This document shows positions 25,590 to 35,313 of a stretch of DNA of 64,000 nt, one piece after another. Numbering within the stretch: position 1 is the first letter of the stretch; every line of letters starts with the position of its first letter. The stretch is taken from positions 1,218,500 to 1,282,499 of the forward strand of contig NZ_JWIC01000007.1 in assembly GCF_000814765.1 (NCBI RefSeq), in the 5' to 3' direction. The stretch is from Pseudoalteromonas luteoviolacea. Lineage in GTDB: Bacteria > Pseudomonadota > Gammaproteobacteria > Enterobacterales > Alteromonadaceae. The position numbers and the translations under genes are program-made. The notes below the pieces were generated by a model that saw nothing but the letters and a program-made list of their open reading frames with translations, was not told the origin of the DNA and did no database searches.

Positions 25590-27839
25590 ATGCTGGCGCT
25601 ATCGACACAAACAATATTGTTGATGTGTGCAGTTGGCATTGTTGCATCGGCAACTGCACTTACCTTTCTATGGATGGCAAATCGTAATATTAAAGCCACG
25701 GCTTTTTGGGCAATAGGGCCTTGGTTGCTCGTAGCTAACTTCGGCCTTTTTGCAGCCCAAAATGCGCTACCTTATTTTTTTAAACATATTGCGTCTAATT
25801 TATGTGGTCAGCTGTCCTTAATCATGATGTTAATCGGTTTGTATTATGCCGTAGATAAGCGTCCTCCCTGGCGAATATTGGTTGCATATGTAGCCGGATT
25901 CTTAGTGTTGTTAACGGCTTTTACGTTTTGGTTCGACTCTTACGAGTATCGATTAAAGCTCGCTGTGTTCACGATTTTGTGCACATCCATATGGATGGTG
26001 GTTTTTATGCTTGAACATAGAAGAAATCGCTTTGAAGTCTCGGGTGCACTGGTTGTTTTGGGTTTAGGGTGTTTAAACACGGCGGGTTTTTTTAGGATCA
26101 GCGCCCCAATCAATGATGGCGCAACCAGTATCATGACAGATACCAGTATTTATATTCAGTTATTTTTTATTACCATTATGGTCGCGCAACTGGTGTTTAA
26201 CTTCGGTTTTGCCATCATGGTGGGTGAGTTACATAACTTTGCGATTAAACAAGCGCAGCAAGCATTACTCAATACGAATCATGAATTAGCGATTGCGAAA
26301 AAACGAGCGGAAGAAGCCTCTCGACATAAATCAGAATTTTTAGCCAATATGAGCCATGAGATCCGCACCCCTATGAATGGGGTGATCGGTATGTTAGATC
26401 TTGTTGAGAAAGAAGGCCTCAACGAGATCCAGCATAATTACGTAATGACAGCAAAGTCCAGTGCAGACGCGTTGATGGTGGTGATTAATGATATTCTAGA
26501 TTTTTCGAAGATAGAAGCGGGCCGGCTAGAAATTGAAAAAACAGAATTTGACCTGATCACTGAAAGCGCATCGCTAATACAAACGCATGCACATGCCGCT
26601 CATGGGAAAGGACTAGAGCTAGTATTAGATACAGTCAATTTGAAGACGCGTTATGTAAAAGGAGATCCGGTCCGTTTTAAGCAGGTACTTGGTAATTTAA
26701 TTGGCAATGCATTGAAGTTTACACACAAAGGAGAAGTGGTTGTTACCCTGAGCACTGAAAATCACAATGAAAAAGAAAAAGTGAAGTTGATTGGCCATGT
26801 GAAAGATACAGGTATAGGAATTGAATTAGAAAAGCAGAAAAAATTATTTCAGTCATTTTCACAAGTGGATTCAACCACAACAAGGCGGTTTGGTGGTACA
26901 GGGCTTGGTTTAGCTATTGTCAAAACCCTGTGTAAATTGATGGAAGGGAATGCATCTTTGCGCAGCGAGTTGGGCGTTGGGAGTATTTTTAGTTTTGAAA
27001 TCATGCTGGAGCCTGTGGATGTTGAACATAGACAGCTAAGTACTCAATTCAATTCAGTGTTAATCATTGAAAGCAATGTTTCAGCTGCGAATGCACTCAA
27101 GGGCATAGTCTGTCGGCATGCATCAACGGTTAATATTGCGAGTGAATTAAAAGCGGCTGAATCTTTTATAAATACGCAAACAGATCTGGTTATTTTAAGC
27201 CGCTATATGAACGGTAAAAAGTCGGAACAGTGGCTTAAAAAAATGAATCTCCAGCCTAATGCGAAAGCCGTGATTTTGACGCTTTTAAAAGATACGGAGA
27301 GTAGCCATTATTTTAGTGAATGTGGGTTTTACCGACGGTTTAATAAACCATTCTCACAAAGTGAATTTGAAGGGTTTATGATGTCTATTAAAGGCACTGA
27401 ACAAGCACCTTCGATAAATGAAAATGTCTCTTCAAAGGCGTTTGAACAACAGGTCGTGCTACTTGTTGAGGATAATCCAGTTAATCAGCTAGTTGCTAAA
27501 AAAATGCTTGATTCGTTAGGACTAAAAACAGAGCTTGCAAATAACGGACAGGAGGCATTGGATAAACTATTAGCAGCTAAACACCAATATCAACTGGTAT
27601 TAATGGACTGTCAAATGCCTTGTATGGATGGATTTGAAGCAACTCGACGTATTCGCCGCGGTGAAGGTGGGCAGACCTTTTTAAACATTCCAATATTGGC
27701 ATTAACGGCAAATGCAATGAAAGGAGACAGAGAAGCTTGTATTGAAGCGGGCATGAATGACTACATCACAAAGCCAATTTTGTTAGAACACTTGACTCGC
27801 GCTCTGTTGCGATTTTTGACTCCGACTAAAGTATATTAG
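25590..27839 (+). CDS. Membrane hybrid histidine kinase
   Basis: A 749-aa sensor kinase. Residues about 1-210 form seven or so membrane helices. A HisKA domain follows with SEFLANMSHEIRTPMNGVIG (His near 253), then an HATPase domain with GNLIGNALKFT and DTGIGIELEKQ and GGTGLGLAIV. A first receiver-like segment, about 480-600, lacks an acidic phosphorylation motif and looks degenerate (VILSRYMNGKKSEQW). A canonical receiver is C-terminal (LLVEDNPVNQLVA, VLMDCQMPCMDGFE with Asp near 673, and TKPILLEHL). No dedicated response regulator is adjacent. The stimulus is unknown. Confidence 0.9.
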   Translation: MLALSTQTILLMCAVGIVASATALTFLWMANRNIKATAFWAIGPWLLVANFGLFAAQNALPYFFKHIASNLCGQLSLIMMLIGLYYAVDKRPPWRILVAYVAGFLVLLTAFTFWFDSYEYRLKLAVFTILCTSIWMVVFMLEHRRNRFEVSGALVVLGLGCLNTAGFFRISAPINDGATSIMTDTSIYIQLFFITIMVAQLVFNFGFAIMVGELHNFAIKQAQQALLNTNHELAIAKKRAEEASRHKSEFLANMSHEIRTPMNGVIGMLDLVEKEGLNEIQHNYVMTAKSSADALMVVINDILDFSKIEAGRLEIEKTEFDLITESASLIQTHAHAAHGKGLELVLDTVNLKTRYVKGDPVRFKQVLGNLIGNALKFTHKGEVVVTLSTENHNEKEKVKLIGHVKDTGIGIELEKQKKLFQSFSQVDSTTTRRFGGTGLGLAIVKTLCKLMEGNASLRSELGVGSIFSFEIMLEPVDVEHRQLSTQFNSVLIIESNVSAANALKGIVCRHASTVNIASELKAAESFINTQTDLVILSRYMNGKKSEQWLKKMNLQPNAKAVILTLLKDTESSHYFSECGFYRRFNKPFSQSEFEGFMMSIKGTEQAPSINENVSSKAFEQQVVLLVEDNPVNQLVAKKMLDSLGLKTELANNGQEALDKLLAAKHQYQLVLMDCQMPCMDGFEATRRIRRGEGGQTFLNIPILALTANAMKGDREACIEAGMNDYITKPILLEHLTRALLRFLTPTKVY

Positions 27840-27919
27840 TTTTCTTATTTAACAGTCTGTTTTTTCTAATTGCTCCTTTCTTTAAAAATGATTGGGTCAT
27901 CCATTTTCTATTTTTCCTC

Positions 27920-27950
27920 TTGACTTAAAGTCGACTTTAAGTGGCATAGT
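27920..27950 (+). promoter_or_regulatory. MerR-type promoter with 19-bp spacer and palindrome
   Basis: TTGACT (27920-27925) and CATAGT (27945-27950) are separated by 19 bases, longer than the usual 17. Within and overlapping this lies a perfect 18-bp palindrome, CTTAAAGTCGACTTTAAG (27924-27941). Over-long spacers spanning a palindrome are typical of promoters activated by MerR-family regulators such as SoxR. The promoter drives the DUF2938/cupin pair. No merR gene lies in the window. Confidence 0.7.
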
Positions 27951-28001
27951 CTTCTTCCTTCTAAATGTCTTATTAACAATATTGAGGATGAGGAGATTTG
28001 T

Positions 28002-28511
28002 ATGTATTTGGAAGAGGGGATGCTTCAAATGATAGGACTATCTATCATTGCAGGCCTTGGGGCTACCGTGTTTATGGATATATGGAGTGAATGCTTAAAG
28101 CGTATTTTTGGTGTTCAATCATTAAATTACGGTTTAGTTGGTCGCTGGGTATTACACTGCTTGCAAGGCGAGATATTCCATCGCAATATCATGAGTGCTA
28201 AGCCTAAAAACCTTGAGGGAGTGGTCGGCTGGATTGCCCATTATCTGATAGGTGTATTGTTTGCACTTTCTTTCATATTTCTCACGCACATGGTCAGTAG
28301 CTCATTATTAAACCCATGGCTCGCGATATTCTTTGGCACATTAACGGTATGTTTTCCTTTTTTTGTGATGCAGCCATGTTTTGGTATGGGCATCGCAGCA
28401 AGCAAAGTGCCAAGAGCCAATATAGCGAGGTTAAAGAGTCTTGGGGCGCATACTTCTTTTGGTGTTGGCTTGTATCTAACACTGTTATGTATCTCGATAT
28501 TTTATACGTAA
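28002..28511 (+). CDS. DUF2938 membrane protein
   Basis: A 169-aa protein with four membrane helices. Conserved features of DUF2938 are present: GLGATVFMDIWSECLKRIFG, VGRWVLHCLQGEIFH, VGWIAHYLIGVLFALSF, and FFVMQPCFGMGIAASKVPR with a final GVGLYLTLL. The function is unknown. It has a GAGGAG ribosome site and is 40 bp before the cupin gene, under the MerR-type promoter. Confidence 0.82.
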   Translation: MYLEEGMLQMIGLSIIAGLGATVFMDIWSECLKRIFGVQSLNYGLVGRWVLHCLQGEIFHRNIMSAKPKNLEGVVGWIAHYLIGVLFALSFIFLTHMVSSSLLNPWLAIFFGTLTVCFPFFVMQPCFGMGIAASKVPRANIARLKSLGAHTSFGVGLYLTLLCISIFYT

Positions 28512-28551
28512 TTTTTAATTTTTCCCTAATGTATTTAAGGTAAAGGAATGA

Positions 28552-29043
28552 ATGATGGATAAAGCAGAGAATAAGATACTAGTAAATGGCCCAAATAGCG
28601 GGTGTTACGTAAAATCGGCTGGCAACTTATACCGTGAAGTTATCAATGGTGAACAGACGGATGGTCAGTTTTCTCTAATTGAGTCAATTATTGAGCCTGG
28701 ACAAGGTGGGCCATTTCATACTCATGCCAATGAACAGGAGTCCTTTTTGGTATTGAGTGGCACGCTGACTATATTTGATGGCTCTGATCGGTATGATGCA
28801 ACCCCTGGCACATTTGTTTTTTGCCCGCCAGATACACTGCGAGGATTTCGAAATGAGACCGATGAGCGAGTTAAGGTATTGATTTTATATACGCCTCCGG
28901 GTATTGAAAAAATGATACAGATGGAAGGGGAGGTTTTGAATTCTGCTGAAGATTTTAATTTTGAAGCCACTGAGCAGAGCTTCACATGTCCAAGGTTAAA
29001 TAAAGCGTTTGGCATTGTTGAAGATAGCCGTCCGTTACCTTAG
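28552..29043 (+). CDS. Single-domain cupin protein (quercetinase-like)
   Basis: A 163-aa cupin: the first motif GGPFHTHANEQESFLVLSG carries two His and a Glu as likely metal ligands, and the second motif is TPGTFVFCPPDTLRGFRN. The usual second-motif His is replaced by Arg or lies nearby, so metal binding may be incomplete. It resembles cupins annotated as quercetin dioxygenase-like. It forms an operon with the DUF2938 gene. Two consecutive ATG codons make the start uncertain by one residue. Confidence 0.8.
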   Translation: MMDKAENKILVNGPNSGCYVKSAGNLYREVINGEQTDGQFSLIESIIEPGQGGPFHTHANEQESFLVLSGTLTIFDGSDRYDATPGTFVFCPPDTLRGFRNETDERVKVLILYTPPGIEKMIQMEGEVLNSAEDFNFEATEQSFTCPRLNKAFGIVEDSRPLP

Positions 29044-29161
29044 TTGATTCGCTCCTGTGTAGTAAGGCTAGTACATTGATTTGTGTGGTTTCATAGTAGG
29101 TTTAAAATGATATATTCTACAGTCGATAGTGCAAGTATAACGGACTTAATAGGGAAGCTTT

Positions 29162-30181
29162 ATGATTGATTTTCGCTCGGATACGGTGACATTGCCTTGT
29201 AAAGATATGAGGCGTTTAATGAGTAATGCGATGGTGGGTGATGACGTGTATGGTGATGACCCCACAGTGAATGAACTAGAGCAATATAGCTCGGTAAAAC
29301 ATGGATTTGAGGCGTCTCTATTTGTTAGTTCGGGTACGCAGGCTAACTTACTAGCGATCCTTGCACATTGTGAGAGGGGAGATGAATATATTTGTGGCCA
29401 AAATGCACATAACTATAAGTATGAAGCTGGTGGGGCTGCTGTGCTTGGTTCTGTGCAGCCCCAACCGATTGAGAACCTGCCTGATGGACGTATTTGTTTA
29501 GATAAAGTCGCAGCTGCTATCAAGCCCAATGACTTTCATTTTGCGAGAACTAAAATGTTAAGTCTAGAAAACACCATAGGTGGTAAGGTCTTAGGTTTAG
29601 ATTACTTAAAAGAAGCGAGGGCATTTACTAAAAAGTATGCGCTTAAGCAACACCTTGATGGTGCGCGGGTGTATAACGCAGCGATTGCACTAGGAGTGGA
29701 TGTAAAAGAGATCAGCCAATATTTTGATTCAATGACAGTATGTTTATCGAAAGGGTTAGGTGCACCCGTTGGATCGTTGTTAATGGGCGATCGTGAGTTT
29801 ATAGAAAAAGCACGGCGACTCAGAAAAATGCTCGGTGGTGGTATGCGACAAGCTGGTATTTTAGCTGCTGCAGGCATATATGCACTGAAAAATAACGTTG
29901 ATAGGTTGGCTGAAGACCATGATAATGCGCGCTACTTGGCACAGCGCCTTAATGAACTTCCCGGGTTTGATAGTTCATCATATGATGTTCAAACAAACTT
30001 AGTGTTTTTAAATGTCGATGAGAGTATCGATATGCAAGCGTTTGCTGAGGTCATGTTTAGCAAAGGCATCAACTTAAGACCAGGGTATCAAGGGATGCGT
30101 TTAGTTACGCATTTAGGCATAAATAAAGACAAAATTGATGTGTTTATAGAGACAGCTAAATCATATTTTAAAATTGATTAA
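29162..30181 (+). CDS. ltaE: Low-specificity L-threonine aldolase
   Basis: A 339-aa PLP enzyme of the aspartate aminotransferase fold that cleaves L-threonine (and allo-threonine) to glycine and acetaldehyde. The start IDFRSDTVTLPCKDMRRLM and GDDVYGDDPTVNELE is characteristic, as are LENTIGGKVL, HLDGARVYNAA, and the PLP-lysine in CLSKGLGAPVGS. Length is normal for the family. It lies 118 bp downstream of the cupin gene and may have its own promoter. Confidence 0.92.
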   Translation: MIDFRSDTVTLPCKDMRRLMSNAMVGDDVYGDDPTVNELEQYSSVKHGFEASLFVSSGTQANLLAILAHCERGDEYICGQNAHNYKYEAGGAAVLGSVQPQPIENLPDGRICLDKVAAAIKPNDFHFARTKMLSLENTIGGKVLGLDYLKEARAFTKKYALKQHLDGARVYNAAIALGVDVKEISQYFDSMTVCLSKGLGAPVGSLLMGDREFIEKARRLRKMLGGGMRQAGILAAAGIYALKNNVDRLAEDHDNARYLAQRLNELPGFDSSSYDVQTNLVFLNVDESIDMQAFAEVMFSKGINLRPGYQGMRLVTHLGINKDKIDVFIETAKSYFKID

Positions 30182-30666
30182 CCTGTCACTTGCTATCAAA
30201 GCTTCATCTTTAGGGCTTATGTATCTAACAATATAAGCCCTGCACTCGCTATTCTCGATGAATTACTCAACCGATAAACGGCAATATTACCTTTCTGGTA
30301 AATATTAGCATGTGTTTTTGGGCGTGTATGCAAACTAAAAATTGAATTCTAAATTAGTAAAAGTAAATAGTGACATCAATCGCTGAAGACTGTTTTTTAT
30401 ATTTACGTAATGGTCATTGAGACTGTATTGGAATTTTAAGTTAACGTGATCGTACGGTTTTAAGTTGATGATTTTTATACTTATAATTTGTTTTCTTCGT
30501 CTTCTTAGTTAGCTTTTTGAAGTGGTATTTGTAAATGAATGTAAATGAATGGTCCGATTTTTTTTAATAATTGGCTTATTTTTGATGTGCCTTTAGACAG
30601 TTTGAAACGGTTTTTCTCAATAAAGAGGTTTAGCATGAATACCAATACTTTAAGGAGTCACTTTAC
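30182..30666. other. Intergenic stretch, no gene seen
   Basis: About 480 bases with only weak signals. A tandem GTAAATGAAT repeat lies at about 30530-30550. AAGGAG directly before 30667 is the ribosome site of the next gene. Confidence 0.5.
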
Positions 30667-31278
30667 ATGAAAAAACAATTATTAATGGCTGCAGTCGCAG
30701 CATGTAGTATTAATGCCCAAGCTGCGGATCTGAGTAACACTTATATTGAACTAGGCTATTCAAAATCAGATTTTAAAGATGACATGTATTTTGATAATAA
30801 AACAGATCTAGACTTGGTTGGTCATCAAGTTAGCTTAAGCTATGAATTCGAGAATGGCATATATGCTGGTATACATACTAAAAGGCATAAAGATACGTTT
30901 CTAATCGCGTTTTTTGACCGAGACATTGACCTCAACGAAAATGTGTTGGAGCTAGGCTATGTAGCTCATGAAACCGAGAACGGGCGACTTTCTGTTGGGG
31001 CATTTGCCGGAGAGCTTGAGCTTGAAATTGAAGATAGCAGTAGTGATGCTGACCTGTATCGTTTATATACGGGGTATGACTATCGATTTAATCAGTATTT
31101 TTCGGCGTTTGCCAAGCTTGGATATGAATCTTTAGATGGCAAGGAAGCGAGCAGTGAAAATGGACTTTGGACCGAAGTGGGTATTCGCGCACATTGGGGC
31201 GCATCGAGTTTTTCTTGGGAATTCTCAGAAGGCAAGCGCATTGAGCAAGTTGCTTTTGTATACCGCTATTCATTCTAA
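30667..31278 (+). CDS. Small outer-membrane beta-barrel protein, copy 1
   Basis: A 203-aa protein with a signal peptide (KKQLLMAAVAACSINAQAAD) and a run of alternating amphipathic strands ending in FVYRYSF, a terminal aromatic typical of barrels. It shares its layout with the next gene: AADLS..(T/Y)IE(L/F)GY at the start, LSYEFENGIY / FGYEFENGLY, then ELGY(V/I) and YRYxF at the end. The two are a diverged tandem duplication. The function is unknown. Confidence 0.75.
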   Translation: MKKQLLMAAVAACSINAQAADLSNTYIELGYSKSDFKDDMYFDNKTDLDLVGHQVSLSYEFENGIYAGIHTKRHKDTFLIAFFDRDIDLNENVLELGYVAHETENGRLSVGAFAGELELEIEDSSSDADLYRLYTGYDYRFNQYFSAFAKLGYESLDGKEASSENGLWTEVGIRAHWGASSFSWEFSEGKRIEQVAFVYRYSF

Positions 31279-31491
31279 CGATTTATCTTAGATTTCTCCT
31301 CTGGGTTGGTACACATCATATCAGCCCATTTCTTTATTCCTTCTCCATTAATTGGGTACTCATGATTGAGTCATAAATTTTGACCTAGCAGCTTAATTAT
31401 ATAGCTTGATAACGATTGAGACACTTTGATACAGACCCTTTTCTGTATCTTCTATACCATTTTCCCAAGCGTTAAATGAAGGAATAAAGTA

Positions 31492-32085
31492 ATGAAAAAA
31501 ATGTTATGTATGATGATGTTATCGGTTTCAGGGTTAAACGTACAAGCGGCTGATTTGAGCAAAACATTCATTGAGTTTGGATATGTACAAAGTGATTTTG
31601 GAGATAAATCAAAAGTAGAGCCAGATGGTATTAAGCTGGGTTTTGGCTATGAATTTGAGAATGGGCTCTACACCAGTTTCTCGGTAAAACGTCAAGGAGA
31701 TACGATAGAAAGTGGCCCAAGACAACTAGATATAGACATAGACGAAAATTATTTTGAGCTCGGTTATATTCTATATGAAACAAGTGATGGCCGATTCTCA
31801 TTTGGTGCAGGACTTGGTGAAATGGACTGGCATTTGAAACATTACACACTGGAAGGGGATTTTTATCGCTTTTTTACCGAATACGAACACCGCTTTAATG
31901 AATATGTTTCGGGGTATGCTCGGCTAGGCTATGAGTACTTTGAGCCTAAAGGGGCAAAAAATAATGAGGGTGCGTGGGCTGAATTGGGCGTGCAAGCTCA
32001 CATGGGCGACTCAAGCATTGTGCTGAGTTATTTTGATAGTCAGGGGATTGATCAACTAGGTATAACGTACCGCTACGCATTTTAG
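31492..32085 (+). CDS. Small outer-membrane beta-barrel protein, copy 2
   Basis: A 197-aa paralogue of the gene before it, with a signal peptide (CMMMLSVSGLNVQAAD) and the same barrel pattern, for example FGYEFENGLYTSF, ENYFELGYILYET and the terminal YRYAF. Aspartates and glutamates line the predicted loops. A good AAGGAATAAAG ribosome site precedes it. Separate promoters are likely because 213 bp lie between the copies. Confidence 0.75.
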   Translation: MKKMLCMMMLSVSGLNVQAADLSKTFIEFGYVQSDFGDKSKVEPDGIKLGFGYEFENGLYTSFSVKRQGDTIESGPRQLDIDIDENYFELGYILYETSDGRFSFGAGLGEMDWHLKHYTLEGDFYRFFTEYEHRFNEYVSGYARLGYEYFEPKGAKNNEGAWAELGVQAHMGDSSIVLSYFDSQGIDQLGITYRYAF

Positions 32086-32285
32086 CCAAATAAAGTAACT
32101 ACTTGAATCTGTTTTATGGGGTCGAGGCTTAGTATGGAAAACAAAATAATGAGTAAATGCTAAAGATCGACTTATATTTTTTATTATCGATTGCGGTGTA
32201 TTTTATCAAGTGTATGTTTATAGTAATACTGTTTTACTCATGGTTGCAACGTCGCTTAAAACATACATTTCAAAAGGAATAAAAA

Positions 32286-32978
32286 ATGAAAACAATTGGT
32301 TTGCTTGGTGGCATGAGTTGGGAATCAACTTCTAATTATTATAAGTATATAAATCAGGGTGTTAAAGATGCTTTGGGTGGGCTGCATTCGGCTAAAATAG
32401 TGATGAAAAGTGTCGACTTTGCGCCCATCGCTGAGCTTCAGCAGGCAAATGAATGGAGCACAATGGCTAACATGCTCACCCAAGATGCCCAGGACATTGA
32501 ACGCGCTGGCGCTGACTTCATACTCATTTGTACAAATACCATGCATTTGATTTTTGAAGAGGTACAAGCCGGCGTAGGCATTCCTCTCATTCATATCGCA
32601 GATCCAACTGGAGAGCAATTAAAACGAGATGGCAAACGAAAAGTTGGACTACTTGGTACACAATTTACGATGTCAGAGTCATTTTATAAAGACAGACTTA
32701 AAAACAAATTTGATATTGAAGTGATTGTGCCTGATGAAGAAGACCAAAACGTAATTCATGATGTGATTTATAATGAACTGTGTGTTGGAATTATACAGCC
32801 TGAATCTAAGCAAGCGTATGTAGAAATCATTGCAAAACTGCAGGCACAGGGGGCTGAAGCAGTTATTTTGGGATGTACAGAGATTGCATTACTTGTTAAC
32901 GAAAATGACACAGATATCCCGCTGTTTGATACGGCTATATTGCATGCGGGTAGTGCGGTGTCAGCCTCTTTAACATGA
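32286..32978 (+). CDS. Aspartate/glutamate racemase family protein
   Basis: A 230-aa two-domain racemase: it opens KTIGLLGGMSWESTSNYYK. The two catalytic cysteines are in ILICTNTMHLIF (residue about 82) and ILGCTEIALLV (about 198). The family interconverts L- and D-aspartate or related amino acids without PLP. The substrate is likely aspartate by resemblance to the YgeA/aspartate racemase group. No pathway genes are adjacent. Confidence 0.88.
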   Translation: MKTIGLLGGMSWESTSNYYKYINQGVKDALGGLHSAKIVMKSVDFAPIAELQQANEWSTMANMLTQDAQDIERAGADFILICTNTMHLIFEEVQAGVGIPLIHIADPTGEQLKRDGKRKVGLLGTQFTMSESFYKDRLKNKFDIEVIVPDEEDQNVIHDVIYNELCVGIIQPESKQAYVEIIAKLQAQGAEAVILGCTEIALLVNENDTDIPLFDTAILHAGSAVSASLT

Positions 32979-33123
32979 TGAATTTCATTGTTTTATATTT
33001 TTACTTTGATGGTTTTTAGAATGTTTTATATGTTCTTTTGTATATTCAATCATAAACAATTCAAAAATTAGAGCTTTTATTTTAATTTTGTGTAAAAATT
33101 TACTCGTTTTAAAAGGAGTAATT

Positions 33124-34818
33124 ATGAAATTAAAATATCTTTCATGTGCAGTGGCTGCAATGGTCACGAGTTCTTCAGCTATGTCATTCACTCAATTGGG
33201 CGGGGCTGGCGTGATGCCAATTGGGCATGAGTGGCTAACACGCACCTCTGCATTAGAGCTGATGGGGCAAGATACACGAGTCAGCGATAGCCAAGATCCA
33301 AGGTTAAATTGGAATAATGGCTTAGCGAAATCTATTGAGCTAAATGTCGCTCAGCACGAAGTTGAAAGGATCTTATCTAACACCAATGATGATGGGACTT
33401 ACTGGTCAGGGTATGATGCCATTTTTGCTGCAATTGTTGGCGAACGATGGGTTGATATTGCCGGATTTAATGTGACAAATGCCAGTGCAGATCCAACAGG
33501 GCCAAACTGTTTTAATGCCGTTGCGCAAGAGCCCGCAGATTTACAGCAAGATCATTTTATGCGTCGCTATGACGATATAGGTGGTATTGGTGGTGTCAAC
33601 GCAGCAAAACGTGCGCAAATTCGGTTCATTAATCACTTTGTAAATGCCGCAACTGCTGAGTCTAAAAAGATTAAAGTCTGGGATGGGGGCGGCTATGCCA
33701 AAGCTGTTGAAGTTGACCACAACTACTTTTTATTTGGTCGAGCAGTTCATTTATTCCAGGATTCATTTAGCCCTGAGCACACGGTGCGTCTAGCAGTCGA
33801 TAATTATGAAAAAATTTGGCAAGTTAAGGCATACCTTTGCTCAGAAGGCGCAGAGCAACATACCCATGACACCAAAGAAGCGATTAATTACCAAAGTGGT
33901 GACGTGATATGGAAGCCTGAGTCAAGAGGCCAAAGTGGCTGGCAAGCTTATAAGCCCAGTAATATAAAGCCCGTTGCTTTGGTGTCTTTGGAAGCCAGTA
34001 AAGATTTATGGGCGGCGTTTATTCGCACTATGTCACTACCGCAAGAAGAGCGAAGAACAAAAGCTCAGCAAGAAGCACAGCAGCTGGTGGATAACTGGTT
34101 GTCATTTGAAGAGCAGGCCATGCTCAATTGGTATGAAGATGAAGCAAAGCGTGACCATACATATGTTTTGGCCCCGGGTGAGCAAGGGAAGGGTAAGTCT
34201 TTAATCAATTGTATGACTGAACTTAAAGTGGGCACGACAAGTCAACTTGATCGAGTTGCACAATTAGAGGAAGAGCGTAGACACTGCTTATATAATATTG
34301 AAGCCGAAGCTGGTTACAATGATGTCAACGACCCCTTAATTAACATGCCATACAATTGGAAGTGGAAATCACTGACATGGAAAACACCACCGTCAGATTG
34401 GCAACCAAACCAGCTTAAAGCAGACACGGGTGATGTTGTGCATCTCCATAATGCGAGTAACGGTAAAGCCATTGGTTCACAAAGTGGCGAGCAAAAAAAT
34501 GCGCTTCTATACGTTGAACATGCAACGCCAATCGATTTTATTTTGGTCAAAGGTGAGGGCGGTGATTCTTATTTTAGAACAAGGAATAACGCTGAACTGT
34601 TTTTAAGCTATAAAAACAACTTCACAGGTGATACTAAACTTTGGACGTCGCCCAATAAGGCATCTTTTCATATTGAGCCGTACGGCACGCGTGTAAATTT
34701 GAAAAATAATTTTTGGCAGCAATATGTTTGGGCTGATATTGAGTCTGGGCAAGTGCATTTATCTCGTAAAGGTGATGCAAGTCATGAAAATGCGCAATGG
34801 TTATTGGTTCAACAATAA
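33124..34818 (+). CDS. Secreted phospholipase C / P1-nuclease-like protein with C-terminal beta domain
   Basis: A 564-aa protein with a signal peptide (AVAAMVTSSSAMSF). Residues about 20-340 contain conserved His and Asp residues in the style of zinc-dependent phospholipase C/P1 nuclease: PIGHEWLTRTSALELMG, VDHNYFLFGRAVHLFQDSF and SPEHTVRL. After a helical stretch, residues about 425-564 form a beta-rich domain (DVVHLHNASNGKAIGSQSG, AELFLSYKNN) that looks trefoil-like. A secreted lipid- or nucleic-acid-hydrolysing enzyme is the best reading, at moderate certainty. The start follows AAGGAG. Confidence 0.65.
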   Translation: MKLKYLSCAVAAMVTSSSAMSFTQLGGAGVMPIGHEWLTRTSALELMGQDTRVSDSQDPRLNWNNGLAKSIELNVAQHEVERILSNTNDDGTYWSGYDAIFAAIVGERWVDIAGFNVTNASADPTGPNCFNAVAQEPADLQQDHFMRRYDDIGGIGGVNAAKRAQIRFINHFVNAATAESKKIKVWDGGGYAKAVEVDHNYFLFGRAVHLFQDSFSPEHTVRLAVDNYEKIWQVKAYLCSEGAEQHTHDTKEAINYQSGDVIWKPESRGQSGWQAYKPSNIKPVALVSLEASKDLWAAFIRTMSLPQEERRTKAQQEAQQLVDNWLSFEEQAMLNWYEDEAKRDHTYVLAPGEQGKGKSLINCMTELKVGTTSQLDRVAQLEEERRHCLYNIEAEAGYNDVNDPLINMPYNWKWKSLTWKTPPSDWQPNQLKADTGDVVHLHNASNGKAIGSQSGEQKNALLYVEHATPIDFILVKGEGGDSYFRTRNNAELFLSYKNNFTGDTKLWTSPNKASFHIEPYGTRVNLKNNFWQQYVWADIESGQVHLSRKGDASHENAQWLLVQQ

Positions 34819-34831
34819 TTAGTTAGGATGA

Positions 34832-34858
34832 GCCCAAAGCTGGAGTTACGCTTTGGGC
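34832..34858 (+). terminator. Terminator hairpin after the PLC-like gene
   Basis: GCCCAAAGC (34832-34840) pairs with GCTTTGGGC (34850-34858); ATTTATTC follows. It lies between converging genes and may serve both. Confidence 0.7.
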
Positions 34859-34864
34859 ATTTAT

Positions 34865-35056
34865 TCAGTAATAGAGAAATGAGTCACAGTGGCACTGTGG
34901 ATCTTCTTTGAGTAAATCAGCATGTAAATCTATCTTCCTTTGACTGCGTTCATCCCACACGGTCACGACGTGGTTACGTCTATCTACAATTAAAACTTCG
35001 ACTGGATGGTCTTGATATTCTAACCATTCACCTTTTTGAATTTCTTCAATATTCAT
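34865..35056 (-). CDS. Small acidic protein, unknown function
   Basis: A 63-aa protein beginning MNIEEIQKGEWLEYQDHPVE, with a short beta-rich core (VLIVDRRNHVVTVWDE) that looks like a small SH3-like or KOW-like fold. The C-terminus has two cysteines (PQCHCDSFLYY), which may bind a metal. The ATG at 35056 is chosen because GGAGTG is 8 bases upstream. No family was recognised. Confidence 0.6.
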   Translation of the reverse strand: MNIEEIQKGEWLEYQDHPVEVLIVDRRNHVVTVWDERSQRKIDLHADLLKEDPQCHCDSFLYY

Positions 35057-35230
35057 AAAGTTCACTCCAGCACTTGCGAAGCATAGTATTGAGCAGCTTT
35101 ATTGTATTGCTAACAAGTGAAAATCATTAAAATTTGCAAAGAGTACTATTTGTCACTTTGTTACAAGCTGAATGATTACATTATGTAAAAAAGCGCATTA
35201 AGTATTTTAAAGTGTAGTTAATGTAAGAAA

Positions 35231-35265
35231 AAAGCCCAATATAAAGGTGATCCTCATTGGGCTTT
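35231..35265 (-). terminator. Terminator of the trehalose-locus TonB receptor
   Basis: AAAGCCCAAT (35231-35240) pairs with ATTGGGCTTT (35256-35265). On the minus strand TTTTTTC follows the stem. Confidence 0.85.
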
Positions 35266-35313
35266 GGTCGTTAGTTTTAGGTATGCCCACCGAATGATGG
35301 GCGAAATTTGGGA

